This document shows positions 10,301 through 18,700 of a stretch of DNA of 64,000 nucleotides, piece after piece. The DNA comes from an uncultured Bacteriovorax sp. (GTDB lineage: Bacteria > Bdellovibrionota > Bacteriovoracia > Bacteriovoracales > Bacteriovoracaceae), in assembly GCA_946481315.1 (NCBI GenBank), contig CAMLMH010000001.1:744001-808000 (forward strand). Reading direction: 5' to 3'. The notes beneath the pieces were generated by a model. It had not been told where the DNA came from. It worked only from the letters and a program-made list of their open reading frames with translations, and did no database searches. Positions within the stretch are counted from its first letter, which is position 1. The number at the start of each line of letters is the position of its first letter. The translations under genes and the position numbers were made by a program.

Positions 10301-10596
10301 GAGAAGCAGATGTTGTAACGTTTTATCCGGGTTCAGATGGAAGACTGCATCCATCCTTACGATTTGAACTGGCAGTTGAAGGATTACATTTTTTGCGTAA
10401 ACTTCATTTGCTGGAGAAAATCATACGTGAGAAAAAAACAGGAAAGTACGTTTCCAGTGCAAAGGCATGGCTGGATTCATTTAGGTATCATTACAACTTC
10501 ACTTCTTCTGATGAACTGCCATTGATTAAAAAAATTGATTTCAAAAAAATCAACACTGAACTAAATGTTCATCTTCAGCAATTATCTAATACTTAA
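7381..10596 (+). CDS. Secreted glycosidase-like protein (DUF4091-type C-terminus)
   Basis: 1071-residue exported protein with an N-terminal signal peptide (MRSLQLVLSLMVLLWSGRA) and AGAGGA five bases before ATG 7381. Residues about 20-350 hold two beta-sandwich carbohydrate-binding-like stretches (GQVWVDDFSIEPT and RIDNIKLSAN resemble the end strands of CBM4/9-type modules). Residues about 690-1040 look like a TIM-barrel glycosidase-like region with a DUF4091-type ending (GLSQYLEWNSFGFNNYPYY, then FYPGSDGRLHPSLRFEL). THTFSDEAAGYSD-type acidic residues in IIHTFSDEAAGY could be catalytic, but I cannot assign them firmly. It follows the NRPS by 14 bases and is probably co-transcribed, which is unusual for a secreted polysaccharide-active protein. 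A role in the envelope or in processing a glycosylated product is speculation. Confidence 0.6.
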   Translation: MRSLQLVLSLMVLLWSGRAIPISTGFTIRDNPWSFYGNGFGQIVSNMGRENKDSDEVESLWLSCDWGEDHTAFYQWKDLKPGKYRVIYYVKAQDLQLGPDKVSLWNFHDGGKGTVTTFDDLTGTFNWRRVQYEVDVKKSELTLWFRLKGPGQVWVDDFSIEPTKKESIGLMISQPEDEKKKVSYRPFNSPRTKMTTMLFDFSQGQKGHPFSVVNGMGEFKPQKFYDFDLDEININWKKYDRLEMDVFNPNTEFADFNVTLADEQSRDYWSQTNHKQTLAPGWNKIGFSLNQTVGERGSHRSNRSINLSRLKKFYIVIDPDNKQNFISQKFRIDNIKLSANPAPVVPAGVWAFDFTSHKSPTETGMVKVTTQTLFSLDRGYGFSDANFWRVEDSQYASEVLRYSIGLMSGRFKVVLPNGRYQLSLIMDKLGYWDVPFWKERTFTANGKILHRDVRGTGQDFLRDLLRFEKVEPGLNDNPYDLYMDQLFRPIEKTIEVTDGVLELTWSGDESAVSLNTLIIWKSEKEKEAQRYLSEVRQRNKLEFEWMSKPLYIHKEKTKNQTMPIAVVDTSLSLRPDRVLPAADSIIQLSGGQSERPYRILQLVAATKDEVVSWEVKNLINERGEKVPTNALQFSEVIYQFTSPDLNHETYTVAGKFLRLLNENKSTVKAGHNRYLWVQLAIEDKLPKGSYSGEIQFIRGKNKTSIPLRLNILNYSLPPVDFPVGFMGLDPLPYSYFPGKGYSEIRRQYRLGALKKLADAGFTTFTGLPEVNVKNRDNKIELDFTEIDEIFATTKKIGLNGPVYTYGGKFPHSLLDLSKKPQQMNDEHYLKLIGEELQNAFAKKKWPAIIHTFSDEAAGYSDQVKSDMEKLAHLKKNFPFLSLGGFGSFKERSAEALNKSFDYGFYSHIGQREIKWAANQNKKWGLYNISPGNFDDPRIAFGPALYFARRAGLSQYLEWNSFGFNNYPYYELDGREADVVTFYPGSDGRLHPSLRFELAVEGLHFLRKLHLLEKIIREKKTGKYVSSAKAWLDSFRYHYNFTSSDELPLIKKIDFKKINTELNVHLQQLSNT

Positions 10597-10600
10597 TTAA

Positions 10601-10626
10601 AGGTGGTGAGACAAATCTCATCACCT
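10601..10626 (+). terminator. Hairpin after the NRPS/glycosidase genes
   Basis: An 11-bp stem (AGGTGGTGAGA with TCTCATCACCT, one G-U pair) encloses a four-base CAAA loop directly after the stop of the preceding gene. The following sequence is pyrimidine-rich (CTTCCTCCCATTTT) but lacks a solid T-tract, so termination efficiency is uncertain. Confidence 0.55.
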
Positions 10627-10762
10627 CTTCCTCCCATTTTACCTCGTAACTTTAAATCATCATTAAGATCAGATTTTTTTGATCGAATCTTCTTACTTTT
10701 CTCTCTGGCATTTCTCTTGCTTTACCAGTTTCGGTCACAACTTCACACTTAAGGAGTTCAGA

Positions 10763-10975
10763 GTGGGAAAAAAGTCCAGAGTCAAAAAAACATCTTCATT
10801 AAAAATGCAGGATGTGTCTAAAAAACTCAATGTATCCGAATATGATTCACTTCATGAAGGCCGTGTTTTTAGCCGTCGCAAGACTGGTTTATGGAGCACC
10901 TACAGCAAAATTTTAAAATTCTATAGCAATAAAGAAAATGAAGAACAAATAGGTCTTGTGGGAGAAGAGGTATGA
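10763..10975 (+). CDS. Small basic hypothetical protein coupled to sugar transferase
   Basis: A 70-residue product starting at GTG 10763, chosen because AAGGAG lies six bases upstream (10751-10756); the longer ATG at 10679 has no such site. The protein is basic at its N-terminus (VGKKSRVKKTSS) with no signal peptide or membrane segment. It contains SLHEGRVFSRRKTGLW and ends acidic (NKENEEQIGLVGEEV). Its stop overlaps the next start as ATGA, indicating translational coupling to the sugar transferase. I do not recognise the family. A cytosolic partner or regulator of the transferase is the simplest reading. Confidence 0.6.
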   Translation: MGKKSRVKKTSSLKMQDVSKKLNVSEYDSLHEGRVFSRRKTGLWSTYSKILKFYSNKENEEQIGLVGEEV

Positions 10976-11652
10976 ATCATCTGGCAACTTCAGCGAACGG
11001 AAGCGTTCACATTGATGAATTCAATATGGCAGATACATTTTATACAGACAGTTATTTATTCAGCCGGATAAGAGTTTCTGAAAAAGCGTATTCGGCAGCA
11101 GAAACACTTTTAGCATTAATTCTCCTGATACTTTTTGCACCAATTATGATTATGGTAGCAATTGCAATTAAATGTTCAATGGGAGGTCCCGTGCTTTATC
11201 GGCAGACCCGAGTTGGAAAGAATGGTTCATTTTTTTCGATCGTTAAATTTCGCAGCATGATTGAAAACGCTGAAGCTGCGACAGGACCAATGCTCGCTCA
11301 AAAAAATGATCCGCGCATCACCAGGTTAGGTAAATTTTTACGCGCCAGTCATCTGGATGAACTTCCACAATTATTTAATGTATTAAACGGGGATATGTCT
11401 TTCGTCGGGCCTCGTCCGGAAAGGCCGGAATTCGTAGAGGTCTTTGAAAAAGATGTGACCAATTATATCCGACGCAGAGAAGTTAAGCCCGGTATAACCG
11501 GTTTGGCGCAGGTTTGTCTTCCTTACGATGCAACAGCAAAAGAAAAAATTGAATATGATGTGTACTACATTAATAACCGGCATTCTCTTCTTTTTAATCT
11601 GATGATCAGTTATTACACAGTCGTAAAAATGATGACATTTTACAGAAATTAG
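10972..11652 (+). CDS. Bacterial sugar transferase (initiating undecaprenyl-phosphate glycosyl-1-phosphate transferase)
   Basis: A 226-residue member of the bacterial sugar transferase family (WcaJ/WbaP C-terminal catalytic-domain type). These enzymes transfer a sugar-1-phosphate from a nucleotide sugar to undecaprenyl phosphate to start exopolysaccharide or O-antigen synthesis at the inner membrane. Visible features: one membrane segment at about 42-63 (LLALILLILFAPIMIMVAIAI), then GGPVLYRQTRVGKNGSFF, VKFRSM, the catalytic-type SHLDELPQLFNVLNGDMSFVGPRP block and KPGITGLAQV. It is the short, single-anchor version without the multi-span N-terminus. It is translationally coupled to the small ORF before it and followed by a hairpin. 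No other polysaccharide genes are adjacent, so its substrate is unknown. Confidence 0.92.
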   Translation: MNHLATSANGSVHIDEFNMADTFYTDSYLFSRIRVSEKAYSAAETLLALILLILFAPIMIMVAIAIKCSMGGPVLYRQTRVGKNGSFFSIVKFRSMIENAEAATGPMLAQKNDPRITRLGKFLRASHLDELPQLFNVLNGDMSFVGPRPERPEFVEVFEKDVTNYIRRREVKPGITGLAQVCLPYDATAKEKIEYDVYYINNRHSLLFNLMISYYTVVKMMTFYRN

Positions 11653-11664
11653 GGTGATTCTAGT

Positions 11665-11693
11665 GCCGTTCACTTTGAAGAAAAGTGAACGGC
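11665..11693 (+). terminator. Perfect 12-bp hairpin after sugar transferase
   Basis: GCCGTTCACTTT and AAAGTGAACGGC form a perfect 12-bp stem around a five-base GAAGA loop, 13 bases after the stop codon. There is no T-tract, so it could be a terminator or an mRNA 3'-end stabiliser. The rest of this 231-base gap is AT-rich; I see no RNA gene in it. Confidence 0.6.
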
Positions 11694-11883
11694 GTGAATA
11701 ACTTGTCCGAAAATATTTAGTCAGTCAATTCCATAAAATCTCCTTAGCAACAAAAATCTTAAATTTTTTTAAGCCTTCTAAATCATGTCCTTTGTCAGAA
11801 AGAACAATTTCAGTTTCATGGCATAAAATACCGAGTGCAAAAAGCTTTTTTTTAATTCCACTAGAATCTTTGCAGGAGATTTT

Positions 11884-14352
11884 ATGATAAAAAAAAAATT
11901 GAAAAGCTTTGTGCTTAGTCTACTTGTTCTTTCTGCAATTACGGCCTGCAACTCTTCGTCTGATTCTGATCAGGGAGCGGTTATTCCGGAAAACACGACG
12001 ACTACTACCGAAAATGAAAATATCGTAGTTCCTATACCCAATGATCCATTACCAACGACAGCTGAGATTGAAACTTCACCTTTTCAGCTGGCGCCAATTA
12101 CGGAACATGAATTTCAGATGGATGTAACCGAAACAACCTATAAACCTTTGGGTACTGGTGGAGGAGGTGCGATGAGCGGTTTTTCCATTTCACCTTATAG
12201 TTCTTTATGGTTCGTCGGAACAGATATGGGGACACTTTTCAGAAGTACGAATCGTGGTGTTTCCTGGTGGCCGGTTAATCATCTAGAAACCACGTTTGAT
12301 TCTGATTTAACAAAAAGTGTAGGAGTCGGTTTTTCTTCCGACCCACTGGTTGTCTTTTTTGCTTCTTCGGGTAGAAACCCGCAGATTAGTCACGATGGTG
12401 GGAAAAGCTGGGAAAAAATGAATCTTCCACTTGCTTCATCAGAAAGAATTGTTTATTGGCGCAGTCACAGTTACGACAGTAATTTCATGTACGCTGCAAC
12501 CAACACAGGTCTCTGGCAATCCAGGGATAAAGGAACCAGTTGGGATAAACTATCCGGCATCAGTGGTGAATCAAAAGGAACATTTATTGATTATCTGAAA
12601 ACGGGTCATCATATTTATCACGCAACTTCTACTACTATCTATCGCTCAACTGATCAGGGGAAAAGCTTCACCGTGTTTCATAAGCCTGCATCCAGCAACA
12701 TTCGTCAGTTCACCGCTGGCAGAGACGCAAACGCTGTGACCTATACCTATTTGGATAGCGACGGTCAGAAGGCGTGTTCAGGCGTTGCAGGTTTTGCTGC
12801 TGAATGGGGAGCAACTGCAATGACGAATCATTATGCTCACTGTGGATATGTATGGATTGCAAAGAACTCTGCAAACTTTATCCGAACAAATAAAGAAGGT
12901 GGCGATCACATTAAAATGGCTGAAAACAATTCACAGGTAATTTATGTTACGGGTTCTACAAAGTGGATTCGTCAATACGGGACAAAGGTCTGGAAAAGTA
13001 CTGATGCCGGATCAAGCTGGTCACTGAAATTAAATCAGCTGAACTATGATGTAGTTCCATTTGCTCCGTGGGGCCAGGATAAGCTTGAATATAGTGCCGC
13101 AGCTCTTGATATCGGCTGGTGGGACAGTGGTTATGAATCATTTGATATGCACTTAAGAAAAACAGCTGCGACCGGTGGAACAGGATACTTCTTCCTGCAT
13201 ACGACTAAAAATGGCGGTGAATTCTGGAATGCCCCTTTCACTAAATTTGCTGATACAGGAATTAGAGAAAAAGGTAAGCGTTGGGAATCGACGGGATTAG
13301 AAGTAACTACTGTTTATCGTTTTAAATTCCACCCACGAAATTCGAGTGTAGGTTACGCGGCCATGGCGGATGTTGGAGGTATGGTGAGTGAAGACGGAGG
13401 AAAGACTTTCCGTCTGTCAAAAGCTTATGATAATTCAAATTACGATTATGCATTTGATGTTAATAATGATCAGCTGGTCTGGGCAGCAACCGGTGCTGAA
13501 CATGACTATCCGATGGAGTGGCATGCCAGTGCGACCAAATCACAAGGCGGTGTTTTCGTTTCAAACAATCGCGGAAGAAGCTGGTCCCGGCTTACACCTA
13601 ACAATTCAACTTACAACCGTCAGTACCTTTCAATAAGCTACGATCAGGTAAACAATGTTCTGTATGCCGGATCCCACGGTGACGGAATAATCCGTTCAAC
13701 TGACAGAGGGGCGACCTGGTCCTTCATGAATACCGGGTTGCCTTCTGGCTCAAAAATTATTCCGCAAATCGAATCTGATCCGGAAACTGGTGACGTCTAC
13801 GCTTTACTGACAGGCGATGCACCGAATTTCTCTAATCAGGCTTCAACAGGAATCTATATTCTCAAAAACGGTTCAACTTCATGGAAACTTTTGCGTGGAA
13901 CAGTTAACCGTCCGTCAGGAGTAGATAGCGCGATTAAGTTATGGTTTTATCCTACTGCCTTTGCAGTAGATTTCTCGCCAGGCAGTGATCGTAGTACAAT
14001 CTGGTTAACTGATTACGAAAATAATAAAAACTGGTTAGCTACCGGAGTCTGGAAATCGACTGATGGCGGTACGACCTGGAACCGAAAGACGCAGTATACC
14101 CATCCATTAACCATTACACTGGATCAGCAAAATCCTGAAAGTGTTTTTGTCAACGGGCTGTGGCAGGTGGATGGACAATGGGGCGAAGGGGGGTTATTTT
14201 ACAGCAAAGATGGCGGAGCAAGCTGGAAGAAAAATATGAAGATTGCTTACCAGAAAAATTCACGATCATTAACAATCGACCCTAATGACCCAGATAAAGT
14301 CTTTTATACATTCTTTGGAAGTTCTATGCTCTACGGTCCAAGGCCTCAGTAA
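11884..14352 (+). CDS. Secreted lipoprotein with BNR/GH74-like beta-propeller
   Basis: An 822-residue predicted lipoprotein: the signal ends in the lipobox SAITAC with Cys about residue 21, followed by a Ser/Asp/Thr-rich linker (to about 70). The body starts with LGTGGGGAMSGFSISPY and FVGTDMGTLFRSTNRG. It contains repeated Asp-box style motifs (STDRGATW, STDGGTTW, SKDGGASW), as in sialidase/VPS10/GH74 propellers. The opening GGGGAMSG..GTDMGTLFRS resembles the start of GH74 xyloglucan-active enzymes, so a polysaccharide-binding or cleaving role at the cell surface is plausible but not proven. GGAGA lies upstream of the ATG. A close paralogue with a different N-terminus lies at 56194-59058. The last 68 bases overlap the next reading frame. 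Confidence 0.8.
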   Translation: MIKKKLKSFVLSLLVLSAITACNSSSDSDQGAVIPENTTTTTENENIVVPIPNDPLPTTAEIETSPFQLAPITEHEFQMDVTETTYKPLGTGGGGAMSGFSISPYSSLWFVGTDMGTLFRSTNRGVSWWPVNHLETTFDSDLTKSVGVGFSSDPLVVFFASSGRNPQISHDGGKSWEKMNLPLASSERIVYWRSHSYDSNFMYAATNTGLWQSRDKGTSWDKLSGISGESKGTFIDYLKTGHHIYHATSTTIYRSTDQGKSFTVFHKPASSNIRQFTAGRDANAVTYTYLDSDGQKACSGVAGFAAEWGATAMTNHYAHCGYVWIAKNSANFIRTNKEGGDHIKMAENNSQVIYVTGSTKWIRQYGTKVWKSTDAGSSWSLKLNQLNYDVVPFAPWGQDKLEYSAAALDIGWWDSGYESFDMHLRKTAATGGTGYFFLHTTKNGGEFWNAPFTKFADTGIREKGKRWESTGLEVTTVYRFKFHPRNSSVGYAAMADVGGMVSEDGGKTFRLSKAYDNSNYDYAFDVNNDQLVWAATGAEHDYPMEWHASATKSQGGVFVSNNRGRSWSRLTPNNSTYNRQYLSISYDQVNNVLYAGSHGDGIIRSTDRGATWSFMNTGLPSGSKIIPQIESDPETGDVYALLTGDAPNFSNQASTGIYILKNGSTSWKLLRGTVNRPSGVDSAIKLWFYPTAFAVDFSPGSDRSTIWLTDYENNKNWLATGVWKSTDGGTTWNRKTQYTHPLTITLDQQNPESVFVNGLWQVDGQWGEGGLFYSKDGGASWKKNMKIAYQKNSRSLTIDPNDPDKVFYTFFGSSMLYGPRPQ

Positions 14353-15607
14353 GATTCCTTTTGTTCTCTTTATTTTTCTATTCTTATCATCCTCGTGCCA
14401 AAAGCGCGGGGATGATCTTCCTCGGTTGCTGAAAAATCACTACGCCAACCTGGAAATTAATAATCCTGAAAAAAAGGCAGCTGTTATCCGTGAGCTGGAG
14501 CAGATCCTCTCCACACATTCATTAAATAAAGATTCCCTCCACAAAGTTCAGATAAAACTTAACGAATTAAATGATGGTCACGTTGTTCTCTATGATGAAA
14601 AGGGTGAAATAAAGAAAGGACATGGTGAAAGTGGTCTGATCTTTTTTACCGGATCAACTGTAATTGCTTCTTGTTTGGATTGTAGTCCGCCGCTTCAGAC
14701 TGATAAGTACAGTATTGTAAAAATTAACGATAAATCATTCGGGGACTGGCTGGAAAACAGCCGTTATTTTGTCGCCGCTTCTTCGGAATGGGGAAGAGAA
14801 TTTCGCTCAGTCCGGGAACTCTTATCTGAGCGGATGTATGCCGATAAAATAGAGCTTACAGTTCAGGACTCTACTGGAAAAATCCGGAAAACAATAGTGA
14901 CTCCCAAAAATAAGTCAAGTAAAGCTCAATGCATAACCGGCCAGCGATTAAATGACTCTGTTTTTAAAATTAATATTCACAGCTTGTGGTGTGATTATGG
15001 AAAAAGTGGTCTTATCCGGGAAATTATCAGAGAAAACTTTAATCAAGCCTGGGAGAAAATCGTTCATCAGGTTAAGCCGGATGACAAAATTATTCTCGAC
15101 TTGCGGGAGAATGGAGGAGGAGGTGACGACGAAGTCAAAATAGTTATTCGAACTTTTTTTGCCCGTAAAGTTTTTATGGATCAGTATCAATATCTCTTTG
15201 TCCATCAGCCCGGATGGAAAAAGTGGCTGCCCTTTAGTGGACGTTGGGCAAAACCGGAAGATGAATTCATTGAAAGTCAAAGTAACAGTGGAAAGCTTAA
15301 AAATAATAAAATGACCGCGTTAATATCCGCCGGGTGTTTTAGCTCATGCGAAACAATTGCTTCAATTCTTAAACAGGAAAAGCGTGCCCCATTAATTGGT
15401 AGCAGGACGCATGGAGGTTCCGGTGATCCAAAAATTTTCCCCATAAAAAATAGCCCTTTTGCAGTTAATCTTCCAACTTGCCTGGTGAAACAAAAAAATA
15501 ACTCTTTTTTTGAAGGTGTGGGTGTTGAACCAGATTATGCAATAAATCAGCGTCACAATTCAACAGCAGATGACGTTTTACAATACGCAATTAAAGTTTT
15601 GCATTAG
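14285..15607 (+). CDS. S41-like peptidase lipoprotein
   Basis: A predicted exported protein with similarity to the catalytic half of C-terminal processing (tail-specific, S41) peptidases. IILDLRENGGGGDD matches the family's DLRxNxGG block, and AGCFSSCETIASIL aligns with the nucleophile-plus-glutamate region (SA-SE in typical members). GSRTHGGSGDPKIFPI and GVEPDYAI follow as in the family. No PDZ domain is evident. The start is doubtful: the only ATG (14285) lies inside the upstream gene, giving a long leader before IPFVLFIFLFLSSSC, a convincing lipobox. A TTG at 14315 or a non-standard ATT near 14354 would give shorter signals. The proximity suggests translational coupling to the BNR lipoprotein. 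Confidence 0.75.
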   Translation: MTQIKSFIHSLEVLCSTVQGLSKIPFVLFIFLFLSSSCQKRGDDLPRLLKNHYANLEINNPEKKAAVIRELEQILSTHSLNKDSLHKVQIKLNELNDGHVVLYDEKGEIKKGHGESGLIFFTGSTVIASCLDCSPPLQTDKYSIVKINDKSFGDWLENSRYFVAASSEWGREFRSVRELLSERMYADKIELTVQDSTGKIRKTIVTPKNKSSKAQCITGQRLNDSVFKINIHSLWCDYGKSGLIREIIRENFNQAWEKIVHQVKPDDKIILDLRENGGGGDDEVKIVIRTFFARKVFMDQYQYLFVHQPGWKKWLPFSGRWAKPEDEFIESQSNSGKLKNNKMTALISAGCFSSCETIASILKQEKRAPLIGSRTHGGSGDPKIFPIKNSPFAVNLPTCLVKQKNNSFFEGVGVEPDYAINQRHNSTADDVLQYAIKVLH

Positions 15608-15639
15608 ACGCTCCCGGAAATTCTTTTTTCACTTCAGCA

Positions 15640-15667
15640 TTGAGTTTAGGTAAAGATTTGTTATAAC
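15640..15667 (+). promoter_or_regulatory. Probable sigma70-type promoter
   Basis: TTGAGT (15640-15645) and TATAAC (15662-15667) are separated by 16 bases, about 46 bases before the ATG of the following gene, which also has a GAGG ribosome site. Read by eye only. Confidence 0.45.
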
Positions 15668-15713
15668 CTCGCCCGTCTGAGTTTATGTGTGACTCATTAA
15701 CCAAGAGGCTCCC

Positions 15714-18700
15714 ATGTTCAAAACTATTTCTAAATTTTCCTTTTTTTTCTTTATCTCACTCATCACTATTTGCCTTAATTCATTTGCAGATGAAGTCTGG
15801 GTCAAAGACCTGATCAATGAACGCTTTTATCTTTCCATAGAACAGACGGAACAAGGCTTTAAGCTGCATCACTATCATCAATTGCGAGGTGATTATCCGG
15901 ATCATCTCTTTGAAAAATATTTCAGTGATCGAAAACCTATCATGCAACTCATTGATGCCGAATATGCAGATTATCAACTCACTGAAAAACTGACTAAATG
16001 GGAAGTCAGGCCAGTGACTCTAAAAAGTAAAGGTAAAATGCTGCATGCTCATTTATGGGCCGTTACAAACCAGTGGAACGAGGATTGGGAAAATAAATAT
16101 TCAGAATGGATTCAGCAAGAAATTGATCCTGATTTTTATCACAAACATAATATAGCCACTGATTGTGCTGATGCCGTTATTGGATTGCGCTGGATTTTTG
16201 CCCGGATGCATGGACTTCCAGTTGCGAATACTCTGGCTGAAACTGATGATTTGTTTGGACATTATTCTATGCGACGGATCTGGCAAACACTCCCAACAGC
16301 AGAAAACTGGTATGATGATAAACTTTTTTTGACAGCATTAAAATATGTTATGGATCTGGCCAGCACTAGAACGATTATCCTGGATGGATATCCGGTAAAA
16401 ATTAATCGTGATGGCTTACGTCCCGGAACTTATATTCTCACGCAGAGTCCTTCTTCAGGTCATGTTAAATTTATTTCTGAGAATCATTATGCTGAAGCCC
16501 ATGATCTTCCTATCTACACACTCTCTTCAACTTCACCGCGGGACCTTCGATTACTGACGAGAGAAGTTTTTCTAGATCAAGACTGGCCGGAACGTACGAA
16601 AAAAGAAATTCTTGCCTTCCGCTGGCCAGTTCAAAATGATGGCATATGGACTTTACTTGAATCAGCACAACATCCTCAATATTCTGAAGAACAGTTTGAT
16701 CCTGTATTAAAAGAAAGTTATCCGGCCTTTATCAACTTCGTTGTAACGAGGGTAAAAAATAATTATGATCCGATTAAGCTGGTAGAGTTAACAGTTGAAG
16801 ACATCCTGGATTCTGTAAAAAGAAGAGCTTTGATCGTTGAAAAAGGCTATGAATACTGTCAAAGCAATGATTGTGCGGAAGGTACAATCGGGCATGAAGA
16901 CTGGGGAACACCCAGCCGGGATTCGCAATTAAAAGCAAAGTTTGAAAACATTGATAAACTTGTGAGGGATTATCAGTTCATGGCACCGACCCTTCAGTCA
17001 CAATGGGTAGACGGTCTTCGTTTGGCAAAAATAAAATTAATGGGCAGAGAGACAAATCTCTCGGTAATTCGTTTTTTAGTTGATCACAATTTGTTATCCA
17101 GTGCACCTGCACACACACCGGCTAAACGATGGGGATTTCATAAAGAAGAGCTCGTCAAGAAATGGACAGAAGAAGCTAGCAGTCTATTTGTCCAGCGTGA
17201 TGCCATAATAGAGAAAACGGACGGACCTTGTTCCAGTCAGGAATGTTATCCAAAGAACTTAATGTGGCTTGACTTGAATACTTATCACCTTGATACAGCG
17301 CTTAGCCGGATTTATGTAACTGCAGTTTCTTACTGTGCACTCGTAGATAAGACGGCTTGCGATCTTTTACAAACTGCTAATCTGACAAAGACTAAAAAAT
17401 CATTCAATAACAAGACTAAATCTTTTGCAGAATGGTTTAAAGCAATTCCTTTCTTTCATTCCGACCCGCGGGTGAGTAAAGCACGTCGCTGGGGCGAATT
17501 GCCAGACTATGCAGATGCCCATGTACTTCCTTACTATAACACAATAAAAATTGCAGAAAACTCTCTGGCATTAATTGATGGAAGAAAAATCTATAATCTT
17601 AAAGACGGAAAACTTATCACTGAGATTAAAGACGACAATCGCATTTTTCTTTCCGATTCCGGTGTTGCTTATAAGATTAACGATAATACAGGTGAATTGA
17701 AGCGATTGTCGTGGTCTAGCGACGGAACAGGTCTGTGGAGAAGAGTGACCGACAAGCAAGGAGTTTTGCAGAAAGAAAAATTGCGTAAACTCGTTTTTGT
17801 TGATGAAGGAGGTTATTTTTATTTCAAAAAACCTTTTTCTGACGGGCATGCACTCTTCACGGTTAAGCAAGACAAAATAGAAACTATCGCTCGCCATAAA
17901 GGTTCAATAACGATGGCGGATGGATTGATTGCCGCGGGTATTGATAAAGATATGCTCGCTGTTTATGACTTCGAACGCGGAAGCAAAAAAGAAATTGTCA
18001 GCACTCAGATTCCAGGCATCAAAGATATGAATGCTCTTATTGTCTCCTCGTATTCTTATCCGGAAATTCTTTTTGATTATCGTGACCGCGACAATGACTT
18101 GTATTTTCCAGTGGTCTTCAACCTGGAGAAGATGGAAGGTAAACGGCTCGATCCACTGCCAGGTGAAAAAATGATCGTGAAATGGTCTTCTGCAAAACAA
18201 CGTAAGGCCTTTGTTCAGTCCCGGTTTAATCTTGAATTTCCCGAGCTGCATGCCATTCGTTGGAATGAGTCAGGAGAAGTAGAGATTGCACGATTGGGAA
18301 ATATGCTTTTCGGTACAAAAGAACTGGATGGAAAAATTTATTTTATTAACGGACAAGGCGGACAATGGGATCAGAACCCACAAAAAGAATTAATGGTGTG
18401 GGATCAGGAAGATATCAAGAGTATAATTGCCCCGGCAGATTCCAGCGTGCGATTTTTTTCCTCGGTTGGTCCTTATTTTTCGTCCGAAAACTCTGGAATT
18501 CTCATAACTTTTGATGCTCAAAAAAATTATAGATTGCCTAAAGATGTTCTTGAGAAAAATTCTTTATGTGACCTCCAGATTAATGCTGAAAAAATCTTCG
18601 TTTATCGTTTTTCTACAAACTATGGTGATTACTCATGCATGGGGGGAGGATTTGCTACTTCAAAAAAATCTGAAGATGACGAGGTGATTCCAGATTTTTC

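Noticed and set aside
11715..11883. Reverse-strand open stretch of about 56 codons upstream of the BNR lipoprotein gene
   Set aside because: It looks protein-like (ALGILCHETEIVLSDKG) but has no start codon or ribosome site and is confined to an intergenic gap with AT-rich composition.
14285..14352. Possible frameshift joining the BNR lipoprotein to the S41-like protein
   Set aside because: The propeller is complete (its end matches the end of the paralogue at 56194-59058), and the downstream protein has its own lipobox signal.
14948..15280. 110-codon reverse-strand frame inside the S41-like gene
   Set aside because: It lies entirely within a well-supported gene, on the opposite strand, with no motif or signal of its own.
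17904..18251. 115-codon reverse frame inside the 1040-residue exported protein gene
   Set aside because: Shadow frame with no recognisable motif; the forward frame is continuous and has a signal peptide.
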